A stretch of DNA of 53,929 nt from Myxococcales bacterium (GTDB lineage Bacteria; Myxococcota_A; Polyangia; Polyangiales; Polyangiaceae). The translations under genes and the position numbers were made by a program. How positions within the stretch are numbered: position 1 is the first letter of the stretch; every line of letters begins with the position of its first letter. Shown here one piece after another: positions 25,354 through 33,727 of this stretch. Location: NCBI GenBank assembly GCA_025359105.1, contig JANYHK010000034.1, positions 1 through 53,929 on the forward strand, written 5' to 3'. The notes beneath the pieces are model-generated. The model saw only the letters and a program-made list of their open reading frames with translations, was not told the origin of the DNA and made no database searches.

Positions 25354-25858
25354 GGGGAAGGCGTCGGCGGCGGCGCTGGCTCGGCTCCTCGCGGAGATCA
25401 CGGAGGACCGCGTGGCCCTGGTGGCGCGCATCGACGACGCGCGAGAGGCCGACAGGCGGCTCGCAGCGACGCCGGGTGATCCTGGCGCGCGGGCGCTGGC
25501 GGCGGTGGCCCTTCACGCCTGGTACACCGGGCTTGAAACCATCTTCGAGCGCGTCGCACGGCAGCTCGACGGAGCCGCTCCGACCGGCGAAAGGTGGCAT
25601 CGCGAGCTCCTCACGCAGATGAGTGTGGAGATCCCTGGCGCGCGGCCCGCCGTGATTGGGGCGGCGCTGGTCACGGACCTGGCCGCGCTCCTCGCGTTTC
25701 GCCATTTCTTCCGCCACGCGTCCGCCGTGACCTTCGAGCCCGAGCGGTTGAAGGCGGAGCTCGTCCGCCTGCTCGGGGCGTCGGCCACGACCGACGCGGC
25801 GCTCGACGAGCTTGCGGCGTTCCTTCGGGCCACGATGGCGGAGCTCGCCCGAACCTGA
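25343..25858 (+). CDS. HEPN-domain protein (HepT-like toxin)
   Basis: A 171-residue helical protein with a Met start inside the end of the MNT gene. The middle, WYTGLETIFERVARQLDG and GERWHRELLTQM, matches a HepT-like HEPN family. The catalytic RX4-6H motif reads RHFFRH, an R-x4-H. In HepT the motif is RX4HXY and the Tyr is AMPylated by the antitoxin; here the following residues are Ala-Ser, so the Tyr is missing. The predicted activity is RNase. Toxin role inferred. Confidence 0.8.
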   Translation: MSPEGKASAAALARLLAEITEDRVALVARIDDAREADRRLAATPGDPGARALAAVALHAWYTGLETIFERVARQLDGAAPTGERWHRELLTQMSVEIPGARPAVIGAALVTDLAALLAFRHFFRHASAVTFEPERLKAELVRLLGASATTDAALDELAAFLRATMAELART

Positions 25859-25894
25859 CGTTCGTTCGCGACCCACAAGAAGACAAGCGGGCCC

Positions 25895-26497
25895 TCACAG
25901 CGCGAAGGTGATCGTCTTCTTCTCGTCCTTGTTCGAGAGGTTCACGTTCGCTCCGAACGTCCTGCTCCCGACGCGCGCGCCCAGGCGCACGCACAAGGGC
26001 AAGCTCGCGCCCTTCGGATCGTTCAGCTTCACCTCGACGCGGTACTTGCCGCGCGGCGGCTCGGCGCCCTCGTAGTAGACGGTCTCTTCGTTCTGCCCAT
26101 TGCACTGCTCGGTCGGGCAATCGCGGTCGAGGCGGAAGCCGGTCGGCGTCGATTTGTTCTGCGCGCTCGTCGTCGATCCTGCCGGATCGACCACCGTGAG
26201 GTCCACGTCCGCCGACGCCTCGCCCCAGGCGATCGAGAACTGGAGGAGGCCCGTCGCGATGCCGCAGCCCTCGTCGATGACGCCGTTGCAGTTGTCGTCG
26301 ATCGCGTTGAAGCAGAGCTCGACGCCGGACGGCGTGCACGCGGTGATGAGCTCGACCCCCTCCGAGCAGGCGAGCCCCTGCGCGTTCAGCGACTCCGCGC
26401 CGCCGGCGGGTCGCCCCGCAGGCCCGCACGCGCTCGCGACGACGAGCGCGGCGAGCGCGGCGATCACCGGCGCCGCCGACGCGAGCCTCCGCCGCAT
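25895..26497 (-). CDS. Lipoprotein with MopE-like DDNCNG motif
   Basis: A 200-residue exported protein; ATG 26497 overlaps the HEAT-repeat stop by ATGA. The signal peptide has lipobox LVVASACGP. The middle holds NAIDDNCNGVIDEGC, the acidic Cys motif of myxobacterial MopE/metal-binding modules. The C-terminal 120 residues form a beta-rich domain (AWGEASADVDLTVVDPAGS). Together with the HEAT protein it probably forms an envelope-linked pair. Ligand unknown; calcium or copper is possible. Confidence 0.7.
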   Translation of the reverse strand: MRRRLASAAPVIAALAALVVASACGPAGRPAGGAESLNAQGLACSEGVELITACTPSGVELCFNAIDDNCNGVIDEGCGIATGLLQFSIAWGEASADVDLTVVDPAGSTTSAQNKSTPTGFRLDRDCPTEQCNGQNEETVYYEGAEPPRGKYRVEVKLNDPKGASLPLCVRLGARVGSRTFGANVNLSNKDEKKTITFAL

Positions 26498-29019
26498 CAC
26501 TTCGTCGGCGGAACGAGCTTGCCGCCGCCCTGGGCGCTCGGCTGATCGGGGAGCCTCTCGGTCGTGAGCTTGGGGTTCATGACCTCGAAGAACGCCTTCT
26601 TCGCGGCGTCCTGCCACGTGCCGGTCTCGTTCTTCAGCGCCATGAGCACGCCCTTCTCCTTCAGGAACTTGAGGATGAGGATGGCGTTGTTGCGCTTGAT
26701 TTCGTTGGCGCCCTTCGCGTCCTGGTAGAGGCGCACGCGCAGCTGCACGCGCGTGATCGAGTGCGGGCCGTTGTCGAAATCGATGCCCTGGATGCCGCGC
26801 GAGAGGACCATCTTCGGCCAGTCCTGCAGCGCGTCGTGCACCTTCACGTGCCGGCAGGCCTCGGTGTTCTCGATCCAGCGCGCGACGTCGCCTGCCTCGT
26901 AGTTCCGGTCGCTCCAGTAGCCGAAGGTCTGGTTGTAGATGACCTTCAGCTCCTCCATCGCCTCGGGCGTGACGTCGTTGAACGACGCGAGCGCGCGCAT
27001 CGCCGTGTCGGCGTCGCCGCCGAGGAGGAGGGCGAGGGCCGCGTCGCTGCGGAGGCTCGGATCCTTCAGGCGCTCGAAGATCTGCGGGATCATGTTGCGC
27101 GTGACGCCGCCGAAGCCGATCGCGCGCGCCACCTGGTGACGGACCTCGAGGTCCTGATCGGCGCGGAGCAAGTCGACGAGACCGGCGGTGGCCTCGGGCA
27201 CCGGGCGGTGCACGAGCGTCTCGAGGTAGCAGCCGCGAATGAGCTGATTCTTCGGATCGGCCTTGTTGTAGTCGTGGACCTTCTTCACGACCTCCTTCAT
27301 CTGTTCGTCGGTCGCGACCCACGAGAGCGACGCGCACGCCTCGATGCGGGACTGCTCGTTGTTTTGCTGGTCCTCGATGTACTTGACGAGGGGCCCGTAG
27401 GCCTTGCTGTCGCCCCACTGCGCGAAGCCCTGCGCCGCGCCGACGCCGACCGCGCGCAGCGTCATGCCGAGCACGGCGAGGCCGCCTTGCAGGAGCGAGT
27501 CCTGCGTCGCGTCGACCTTCGCGGGACGGCGCGTGAGCTGCTTCTCGAGCGTGCCCCAGCTCGCGTCGTCCTTCATCCAGCCGAGGTAGCGGAGGCCGCT
27601 CTGCGCGGTCGCCCACACCGGCGGGAAGTCCGGCTGGCCGGGCTGCGGGAATTTCTCGGTCGGATCGGCCCACTTCTTCAGGGGCTTCAGCGCCTTCAGC
27701 GAGTGCGCCGCCGCGAGGAAGCGCAGCGCGTTGGCGTGCGGCTGCGGCTTGTCGGTCGCCCAGAACAGCGTCTGGTCCTCGGCGCCGCGGAGGATCTCGT
27801 CGCGCTTCTCCGGAAAGAGGATGGCGAGATCGGCGAGCATGCGGGCCGAGACCACGCGCTCGTTGTCGTCCATCATGAACTCGGGATCGTCGGCCTTGCT
27901 GTAGATCTTCATCGGATCCTGCGTCATGCGCCAGCCGAGGTGGGGCACCGCGCGCACGTCACCGATCTCCGCCATGCGCAGCGCCGCCTCCGTCCGCCAG
28001 TGCGGGCGCGGGTTCTGCGTGTTGATGTACTCGAGGAGCGCGTCGCCGCCGCGCGGGTCCTGGAGCTCGCGGATCATGTCGAAGATGACCTTGTTCTGGT
28101 GCTTCTCGCGCTCGTACGACTCCTTGTTGACGGTGCGGAGCGCGAGGACGAGGCCCTTGGTTCCGATGCCGTCGCGGAGCGCCTCGAGGAAGCGGGCGCG
28201 CGAGTCCTTGTCGGCCTTGGTGAGGGCGGAGAGGAGCGGGCCCATCGCCTCGTCGGTCGCGATCTTGCCGAGGCCGACGGCGGCCTCGCGCGCGACGTCC
28301 ACGGACTTGTCCTGCACGAGCTTGGTGAGCACGCCCGTCCACTTCGGCTCGGTGTTGCGCGAGAGCACCGTCGCGACGAGCTGACGCACGCTCTCGCTCT
28401 CGTCGCCGGCGAGCGTCGCCAGCTTGTCGAGCGTGACCATCGAGGCGAGGACCTCGGGATCGAACGCCGGCGCGCCGTCGGCCTTCTGGATGGCCGAGAG
28501 GTGACCCTGCCGGTACTCGACGAGCACCTGATCGAACGCCGCCGCTTCTTTCAGCGTCGCGAGCGCCCAGCAGATCTGCGGCTTGTCACTGGCGTCGGAC
28601 TCGGCGAGCGCCTTCATGAGCGGCCCCTTGGCCGCCTCGGCGGTGGGGGAGCCGTACTCGAGGATCGCCTGGGCCGCGGTGCCGCGGACACGGTGATCGT
28701 CGGACGCAAACCCCTTGATGATGAGGTTCATCCCCTCGGGATCCTTCTCCCACGCGAGCTCGACGAAGGCCTCTTGCTGGAGGGCCGGCACGTCGTTTCG
28801 CGCGGCCCACGAGCGCCACTTCGGCAGCTGCTCGGCCTTGGGCAGGACCACGATGGTCTTCTTTTCCTTGGAGATCTGGTCGACGGAGAGCTTCTCCCCT
28901 TCCCCCTTGATCCCGAAGAACGCCGCTGCTGCGCCGCCGAGGACGAGCAAGAGGGCAACGATGACCAGCGCGGGCTTCACCGCGCCGCGCTTGAAATTCC
29001 CGTCTTCGAGGTCTTGCAT
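26497..29019 (-). CDS. Membrane-anchored HEAT-repeat protein
   Basis: An 840-residue protein. One N-terminal transmembrane helix (about 15-38, ALVIVALLLVLGGAAAAFFG), then a long solenoid of HEAT-like helical pairs. Typical units are VRGTAAQAILEYGSPTA, VAREAAVGLGKIATDEAMG and VRHQVARAIGFGGVTRNMI. This is a protein-binding scaffold facing the periplasm. It is translationally coupled to the MopE-like lipoprotein. Role unknown; peptide or protein binding is inferred from the fold. Confidence 0.75.
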   Translation of the reverse strand: MQDLEDGNFKRGAVKPALVIVALLLVLGGAAAAFFGIKGEGEKLSVDQISKEKKTIVVLPKAEQLPKWRSWAARNDVPALQQEAFVELAWEKDPEGMNLIIKGFASDDHRVRGTAAQAILEYGSPTAEAAKGPLMKALAESDASDKPQICWALATLKEAAAFDQVLVEYRQGHLSAIQKADGAPAFDPEVLASMVTLDKLATLAGDESESVRQLVATVLSRNTEPKWTGVLTKLVQDKSVDVAREAAVGLGKIATDEAMGPLLSALTKADKDSRARFLEALRDGIGTKGLVLALRTVNKESYEREKHQNKVIFDMIRELQDPRGGDALLEYINTQNPRPHWRTEAALRMAEIGDVRAVPHLGWRMTQDPMKIYSKADDPEFMMDDNERVVSARMLADLAILFPEKRDEILRGAEDQTLFWATDKPQPHANALRFLAAAHSLKALKPLKKWADPTEKFPQPGQPDFPPVWATAQSGLRYLGWMKDDASWGTLEKQLTRRPAKVDATQDSLLQGGLAVLGMTLRAVGVGAAQGFAQWGDSKAYGPLVKYIEDQQNNEQSRIEACASLSWVATDEQMKEVVKKVHDYNKADPKNQLIRGCYLETLVHRPVPEATAGLVDLLRADQDLEVRHQVARAIGFGGVTRNMIPQIFERLKDPSLRSDAALALLLGGDADTAMRALASFNDVTPEAMEELKVIYNQTFGYWSDRNYEAGDVARWIENTEACRHVKVHDALQDWPKMVLSRGIQGIDFDNGPHSITRVQLRVRLYQDAKGANEIKRNNAILILKFLKEKGVLMALKNETGTWQDAAKKAFFEVMNPKLTTERLPDQPSAQGGGKLVPPTK

Positions 29020-29091
29020 GGCGCCGCGAGGCTACCCCTTCGCGGGGGGATTTTCACCGTCTTTTGCCGGCTGCTGTGGCACAGAGGCGCC

Positions 29092-29526
29092 GTGAGAACG
29101 GTAATCGTGGCGGCGGGGATCCTGATCGAGGACGGGCGGGTCCTGCTCACCCAGAGGAAGGAGGGCGCGCACCTCGCCGGGATGTGGGAGTTTCCCGGCG
29201 GCAAAGTGGAGCCGGGCGAGGATCCGGCACACGCGCTCCGGCGCGAGCTGCGCGAAGAGCTGGGGATCGACTGCGCGATCGGCGACGTCGTCGACGTGGG
29301 GTTTCATCGCTACGAAGAGGCGGACAAGGCGGTCCTCCTCTTGTTTTACGAAGCGTCGCGCCTGCCCACGTCGCCGCCGCCGAGCGCGCTCGACGTGGCC
29401 GCGTTCGCGTGGAGCGGGAAGGACGCGCTCGAACCCTCGCGCTTTCCGCCCGCCGACGTGGCCGTTCTCCGCAAGGTCGCGCGGCTGCTCGACGGCGAGC
29501 GCTCGCCGGTCACGGGTCGAGTCTGA
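29092..29526 (+). CDS. MutT-type Nudix hydrolase
   Basis: A 144-residue protein with a complete Nudix box GX5EX7REUXEEXGU (GGKVEPGEDPAHAL, then RRELREELGI). It starts at GTG 29092, the first start after a frame with no obvious ribosome site, and begins with RTVIVAAGILIEDGRVLLTQ, typical of 8-oxo-dGTP diphosphatases. It cleans oxidised nucleotides. It is divergent from the HEAT gene, with a 72-base gap, and converges on the VapC-like gene two bases on. Single gene. Confidence 0.9.
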   Translation: MRTVIVAAGILIEDGRVLLTQRKEGAHLAGMWEFPGGKVEPGEDPAHALRRELREELGIDCAIGDVVDVGFHRYEEADKAVLLLFYEASRLPTSPPPSALDVAAFAWSGKDALEPSRFPPADVAVLRKVARLLDGERSPVTGRV

Positions 29527-29528
29527 GT

Positions 29529-29969
29529 CTACGCAGGCCCGACGAGGGGATTGCGCGTCGCGAGCCCAGGCATGCGCGTGAAGTCGCGGTCGGCGGTCCA
29601 GAGCTCGGCGATCCCGTGATACGTGCACAGTGCAGCGATACGCGCGTCGTGTACCCGCGGGCCGGTGATCCTGCCGTCCTTCAGGATGGAGCTCAGGTGG
29701 GCGAAGTAGCCGTCCCCCTCCGCGAGCAGCACCAGCGTGGGCGACTCGAGCCACGCCGCGACCTGCTCGGCGGCACGCTCGTGCGGCGTCGGCGGCAGGT
29801 AGATCCGTGGGTGGGTCACGATCGCGAGGAATTCGTGGACGCACGCCCATGGGATGGCCCAGGCCTCACGCCCCTCGGCGAGCTCCGCGAGCCGACGGGA
29901 GGCGCGGTCGAAGAAGGGGGAGTCCTCGCGGTGAGCGTAGACGAGGACGTTCGTGTCGACCGCGATCAA
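29529..29969 (-). CDS. VapC-type PIN-domain ribonuclease toxin
   Basis: A 146-residue PIN protein. I choose TTG 29969, which overlaps the antitoxin stop in TTGA, over an upstream Met at 30011 lying inside the antitoxin gene. The four acidic sites are visible: Asp in IAVDTNVLVY, Glu in VHEFLAIV, Asp in VHDARIAAL, Asp in WTADRDF. VapC toxins cleave RNA with Mg. The upstream RHH-like antitoxin is coupled. It is convergent with the Nudix gene two bases away. Confidence 0.88.
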   Translation of the reverse strand: MIAVDTNVLVYAHREDSPFFDRASRRLAELAEGREAWAIPWACVHEFLAIVTHPRIYLPPTPHERAAEQVAAWLESPTLVLLAEGDGYFAHLSSILKDGRITGPRVHDARIAALCTYHGIAELWTADRDFTRMPGLATRNPLVGPA

Positions 29970-30211
29970 CGGTCCTCGGTCCCGTAAGCCAGGTCGCGAA
30001 TCTTCTCCCACGACGCGCCCTCGAGCCCCGGCGCCAGCCCCTTGCCTCGGAAGCTCGCCTTGCGCAGGACGAAGCGCGGACGCTTGCGCCGGTCGGCGAG
30101 CGAGCGCCGCAGCCCCTCTTCGACGAGCGCGCGCACCGTGAGCCCATCACGCTCGGCGAGGGTCCGCGCCTCGTCCAGGAGCGCGTCTGGAATCTCTACG
30201 GTCGTCTTCAT
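29966..30211 (-). CDS. VapB-type ribbon-helix-helix antitoxin
   Basis: An 81-residue protein starting at ATG 30211. An ATG at 30223 (MVTH) is the alternative. The N-terminal 40 residues are RHH (MKTTVEIPDALLDEARTLAE, then VRALVEEGLRRSL), the rest a basic toxin-binding tail (RKRPRFVLRKASF). It would neutralise VapC and repress the operon. An inverted repeat overlaps the start. TTGCCT and TATGGT 16 bases apart put the transcript start at or next to ATG 30211, so the mRNA may be leaderless; no ribosome site is visible. Confidence 0.85.
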   Translation of the reverse strand: MKTTVEIPDALLDEARTLAERDGLTVRALVEEGLRRSLADRRKRPRFVLRKASFRGKGLAPGLEGASWEKIRDLAYGTEDR

Positions 30212-30225
30212 ATGGGTAACCATAT
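30210..30225. promoter_or_regulatory. Inverted repeat over the VapB start, likely operator
   Basis: ATATGG-GTAA-CCATAT has perfect 6-bp arms. It overlaps the proposed -10 and the start codon of the antitoxin gene, where an RHH antitoxin-toxin complex usually binds. Confidence 0.55.
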
Positions 30226-30332
30226 CATCTGGATTTCTCGAGGCAACCCGGCCGTCTCTGCGGCGGGGGACCGGACCCTGGCCACTCCACCTCGACGACG
30301 CCTCGCGTCTTCACTACCGTCGGTCCCCCGAG

Positions 30333-31334
30333 ATGCGCGTCACGCTGCTCCTCCTCGCGACGCTCCTGGTCGCTCCGCGCCTGGCGCGCGCGGGCGCGGA
30401 CGAGCGAGAGCAAGCCCACCTGACGTACACGCACGACGCCGATCTCGAGCGCTGCCCGAACGAGCGCGAGCTGCGCGACGCGGTGGGCGCGCGGCTCGGG
30501 TACGATCCGTTCGTGGAGGTCGCGGCCCGCGAGGTGGGCGTCACGGTGACCCGTCGCGGCGGCGGCATCGTGGGCACTCTCTCCCTCAAGGGTCCGCGCG
30601 CGGGGCAGCGCGAGATCGTCTCCCCGCGCGGCGACTGCCACGAGGTCGTGGACGCGCTCGCCGTCGCGATCGCGATCGGCATCGATCCTTCCAGCCTCGC
30701 GCGGCCCCCGGGGACACCGCCACCCGCCACCCCCGGGCCTGCCGGCCCTCCACCCGGTCCTCCACCGCCGGCCGCGCCCCCGCCGCCTCTCGCCGCCCCC
30801 ACCGAGTCGCCGCCGCCCGCGCCTCCCCTGCCGCTCGTCGCCGTGGGAGCAACCGCGGGCATTCTTGGCCTCTTCGGCGAGTCCCCGGCGACGACCGGCG
30901 CGCTCGCGCTCGGTGCCGGGCTCCGCGTTCGCGCCTTCGAGGCACGTCTCGAGGGCGCCGCGTCGCTCGCGTCCCGGGTGAGCGTCGCGGGCGGCGCGAT
31001 CGGCGGCGGAAAGATCTCCGCGTCCCTCCTCACGGGGAGTTTCCTGCCCTGCGTCCGCGTCAAGGTGGCGTTCGGCTGCGCGATGGTGACCGTGGGCGCC
31101 CTGCGCGGCGAGGGATCCGGCGTCGCCGAGCCGCTCCGCGCGTCGGCCGTGTATGCCGCGGTCGGCGCGCGCGCCGGCGTCGACATCCCCATACGCGGCT
31201 CGTTCTTCGCGCGCGCACACGTCGACGGGCTCGCCCCGTTGTCCCGGATCACGCTGCAGCTCGGCGGCCAGGACGTCTGGACCGTGCCCTCGTTCGCCGC
31301 CCGCGTCGGGGTCGCGGGTGGGGTTTGGTTCTGA
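30333..31334 (+). CDS. Exported protein with Pro-rich linker and barrel-like C-terminus
   Basis: A 333-residue protein. The signal peptide ends at RLARAGA (about residue 21). The first domain (22-120, HLTYTHDADLERCPNERELR with two Cys) resembles small myxobacterial N-terminal modules found with TonB-like or barrel partners. A Pro-rich linker (about 128-165) follows, and the C-terminal 165 residues look like barrel strands ending FAARVGVAGGVWF. An ECF sigma gene starts three bases later, so the protein may be part of the signal path. Function unknown. Confidence 0.6.
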   Translation: MRVTLLLLATLLVAPRLARAGADEREQAHLTYTHDADLERCPNERELRDAVGARLGYDPFVEVAAREVGVTVTRRGGGIVGTLSLKGPRAGQREIVSPRGDCHEVVDALAVAIAIGIDPSSLARPPGTPPPATPGPAGPPPGPPPPAAPPPPLAAPTESPPPAPPLPLVAVGATAGILGLFGESPATTGALALGAGLRVRAFEARLEGAASLASRVSVAGGAIGGGKISASLLTGSFLPCVRVKVAFGCAMVTVGALRGEGSGVAEPLRASAVYAAVGARAGVDIPIRGSFFARAHVDGLAPLSRITLQLGGQDVWTVPSFAARVGVAGGVWF

Positions 31335-31337
31335 GCC

Positions 31338-31901
31338 GTGACGGATTCGCCGGGAGCCCCCAAACACCAGGGAGGAGAGGTTTCGGCCGCCGTCCCTGGC
31401 GACTTCCAGGGCGTCTACACGCGCGAATTCAGCTACGTGCTCCATACGCTCCGCCGCCTCGGCGTCGCGGCGCCGGAGCTCGAAGACGTCACGCACGACT
31501 GCTTTCTCGCGATCTATCGGCATTGGACCGACTTCGACCCCTCGCGCCCCCTGCGCCCTTGGCTCTTCGGCTTTGCGTTCCGCGTCGCCGCCGATCACCG
31601 CAAGCTCGCGCGGCATCGCTTCGAGGCACGTGAGCCCGCCGTCGAGCCTGCGGATCCGCGGCCGCGGCCCGACGAGCTCGTCGAGGAGGAGCAGCTCCGC
31701 CGCGGGCTGCTGGCGGCGCTCGACTCCATGGATTTCGACAAGAGGAGCGTCATCGTCATGCACGACGTGGAAGGGATGCCCGTGCCGGAGATGGCGCGCC
31801 TGCTCGACGTGCCGCTGAACACCGCATACTCGCGCTTGCGCCTTGCGCGGGCCGAGCTGGAGAGGCACCTTTTGAAGACCGTGGGAGGTCCGCGTGGCTG
31901 A
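31338..31901 (+). CDS. ECF-type RNA polymerase sigma factor
   Basis: A 187-residue sigma factor. Region 2 contains YTREFSYVLHTLRRLG and LEDVTHDCFLAIYRHW; region 4 contains KRSVIVMHDVEGMPVPEMA and NTAYSRLRLARAELERHL. GTG start three bases after the upstream gene, and the stop lies inside the start of the next gene (31894). It directs transcription of a stress or envelope regulon. No classical anti-sigma is seen; the following membrane protein may act as one. Confidence 0.93.
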   Translation: MTDSPGAPKHQGGEVSAAVPGDFQGVYTREFSYVLHTLRRLGVAAPELEDVTHDCFLAIYRHWTDFDPSRPLRPWLFGFAFRVAADHRKLARHRFEAREPAVEPADPRPRPDELVEEEQLRRGLLAALDSMDFDKRSVIVMHDVEGMPVPEMARLLDVPLNTAYSRLRLARAELERHLLKTVGGPRG

Positions 31902-32778
31902 CGAGACCCCGCCGCTCAGCGCGCTCGCTCAGCGCTCCATCGACGCCGAGCTCAGGCGCCCCCCTGGGGACGACGCGATGCAAGCGCGCGTCCTGGCGCG
32001 GCTCGCCGGGACGATCGCGGTAGGCGCGGCGGCCGGCGCTGTGGCAGGCACGGCCGCCGCGGCCACGAAGGGCGCAGCGGCGGCCGGAGGTGCCGCGACG
32101 GCGGGAGCGGCGACCGCCGGGGCAGCGGCGACGGCCGGGGCAGCGGCGACGGCGACCGCGACGGCCGGGGCAGCGGCGACGGCCGGGGCAACAGCGACGG
32201 GAGCGGCGGTCGGGACGGCGAGCGCCGGCGCCGTGCTCGGGGTGACCGTGAAGACCATCCCCTGGCTCGTCGTGGCGTTCGCGGCAGGCGGCGGCACGGG
32301 CGCGGCCATCCATGCGCGCGTCGTGGCGCCGGAGCCGGCACCGATCGTCGCGCCTGGCCCTCCAGCGTCGGCTCGGCCGCCTCCCGTCGTACGCGTTCGC
32401 GATCCGGAGCCTCCCGCGCCCGTCTCCGCCGCTCCGCCCGAGCCGTCTCGACCCGTGGGCGCCTCACCGCCCGCCACGCGAACCGCCGCGCCCAGCTCGG
32501 GGCCCGACGTCGATCTCGCGGCCGAGCGCACGCTCGTCGAGCGAGCCCGCATGGCCTTGGCCCGGGGCCAGAGCGCCGCCGCGCTCGAGGCCGTCGACGC
32601 GCACGCGAAGACGTACCCGCGCGGCCGGCTCGTCGAAGAGCGGGAGGCGATCGCCATCCAGGCGCTCGTCCAGGCCGGCCGCGGGCCCGATGCGCGCGCG
32701 CGCGCCGACCGTTTCCGCGCGACCTATCCGAACAGCGTGTTCGGTGCCGCGGTCGACGCCGTCGTGCCGCCGAAATAG
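31894..32778 (+). CDS. Membrane protein downstream of the ECF sigma gene, possible anti-sigma
   Basis: A 294-residue protein starting at GTG 31894, overlapping the sigma stop by eight bases. Residues 1-35 are an acidic-basic cytoplasmic segment (DAELRRPPGDDAMQARVLAR). A long Ala/Gly/Thr segment (about 36-125) includes AATAG repeats and one hydrophobic helix (TIPWLVVAFAAGGGTGAAI). A Pro-rich linker and a TPR-like end (ARMALARGQSAAALEAVDAH) follow. The arrangement matches membrane partners of myxobacterial ECF sigmas. Anti-sigma function is inferred from context only. Confidence 0.6.
   Translation: MADETPPLSALAQRSIDAELRRPPGDDAMQARVLARLAGTIAVGAAAGAVAGTAAAATKGAAAAGGAATAGAATAGAAATAGAAATATATAGAAATAGATATGAAVGTASAGAVLGVTVKTIPWLVVAFAAGGGTGAAIHARVVAPEPAPIVAPGPPASARPPPVVRVRDPEPPAPVSAAPPEPSRPVGASPPATRTAAPSSGPDVDLAAERTLVERARMALARGQSAAALEAVDAHAKTYPRGRLVEEREAIAIQALVQAGRGPDARARADRFRATYPNSVFGAAVDAVVPPK
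32095..32200 (+). repeat. Imperfect 15-bp repeat (GCGACGGCCGGGGCA) coding ATAGA units
   Basis: Units of GCGACGGCCGGGGCA and close variants repeat in frame through the Ala/Thr/Gly segment of the protein downstream of the ECF sigma gene. Some units add GCGACC. Copy-number change would keep the frame. Confidence 0.75.
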
Positions 32779-32829
32779 CGTCCGCACGATTTCGGTGACG
32801 GATCGAACGGGCGCGTCCAAACACCGGAC

Positions 32830-33621
32830 ATGCACCACCGCATCTTCGCCTTCGCGGCGCCCGCGCTGCTCGCCGTCGCCTGCACCGTCACGTCCACGTC
32901 TCCTCCCTCGTCGTCGTCGTCGTCATCAGGCGGCGCGTCGGCTACGCAGATCAGCGCCTGCAAGCAGTCTTGCGACAAGATGAAGTTCTTTGGCTGCAAC
33001 TCGGCCGACCAGCAGGCCGCGTGTTACTCGGACTGCGATCAGGCCTCGGCCTCGCAGATCCAGGTCTTCACCGGGTGCGCCGACAACTCCGTGTGCGATC
33101 CCGCGTGCCGCACGAACATCACCCCCAAGCCGACCGGCGGCGCCAGCGGGGGATCGGGCGGCGGCGGAGGAGGAGGCGGCGCGACGGTGAGCTCGTGCGC
33201 GACCGCGTGCGAGAAGCTCGCGTCGTGCAGCCTCATCAAGCTCGGCGACAAGGCCGCGTGCGCGACGACGTGCCAGAAGAGCGCGTACCAGTACCAGATC
33301 GACTGCGTGAACACGGTCGCGTGCGACAAGATCGCGAGCGCGTGCGGCGGCTCCACCAGCGGCTCCAGCGGCGGTTCGACCAGCGGCGGAACGAGCGGAG
33401 GCAACGACGCCGGTCCGGACCAGTTCGGCATTCAGGTCTGCCAGTCGGCGTGCGACACGCTCAACTTCTTCAGCTGCGTCTCGGCGGCCGAGCACGCGAC
33501 GTGCCGCGACCTCTGCGCGAGCAGCGCGTCCGCGAAGCGCAACACCTTCAAGAGCTGTGTCGACGGCTCCGGGAGCGACTGCGGCAGGGGGCAGGCCTGC
33601 TACGCGACATTCAAGAACTAG
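32830..33621 (+). CDS. Lipoprotein with three Cys-rich repeats
   Basis: A 263-residue protein. The signal peptide has the lipobox LLAVACTV. A Ser run (residues 27-35) is coded by a TCG-type repeat. Three homologous modules (about 40-95, 115-165, 195-263) follow the pattern C-x3-C, C, C-x3-C, C (ISACKQSCDK, VSSCATACEK, IQVCQSACDT). Gly/Ser linkers separate them. A probable extracellular disulfide-linked protein, perhaps carbohydrate or protein binding. No family name known to me. Confidence 0.7.
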   Translation: MHHRIFAFAAPALLAVACTVTSTSPPSSSSSSSGGASATQISACKQSCDKMKFFGCNSADQQAACYSDCDQASASQIQVFTGCADNSVCDPACRTNITPKPTGGASGGSGGGGGGGGATVSSCATACEKLASCSLIKLGDKAACATTCQKSAYQYQIDCVNTVACDKIASACGGSTSGSSGGSTSGGTSGGNDAGPDQFGIQVCQSACDTLNFFSCVSAAEHATCRDLCASSASAKRNTFKSCVDGSGSDCGRGQACYATFKN

Positions 33622-33674
33622 CGCAACCGTCCTCTTCTTGGAACCGTTGCTCTACCTTCTGGTGGGTCGTTGCC

Positions 33675-33701
33675 GTCGTTTGCCCCTTCCGTGCAAACGA
33701 C
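33675..33701. promoter_or_regulatory. Inverted repeat GTCGTTTG/CAAACGAC, copy 2
   Basis: Arms GTCGTTTGC (33675-33683) and GCAAACGAC (33693-33701) are 9-bp perfect with a 9-base spacer. It sits 27 bases upstream of the GTG start of the next lipoprotein gene. The 8-base arm equals the copy at 20381-20406. Confidence 0.5.
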
Positions 33702-33727
33702 GTTCGCTCTGACGTAGACTACGGACC

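Noticed and set aside
26761-29091. Long plus-strand open frame opposite the HEAT-repeat gene
   Set aside because: Composition is that of a shadow frame; only its last part from GTG 29092 is a real Nudix gene.
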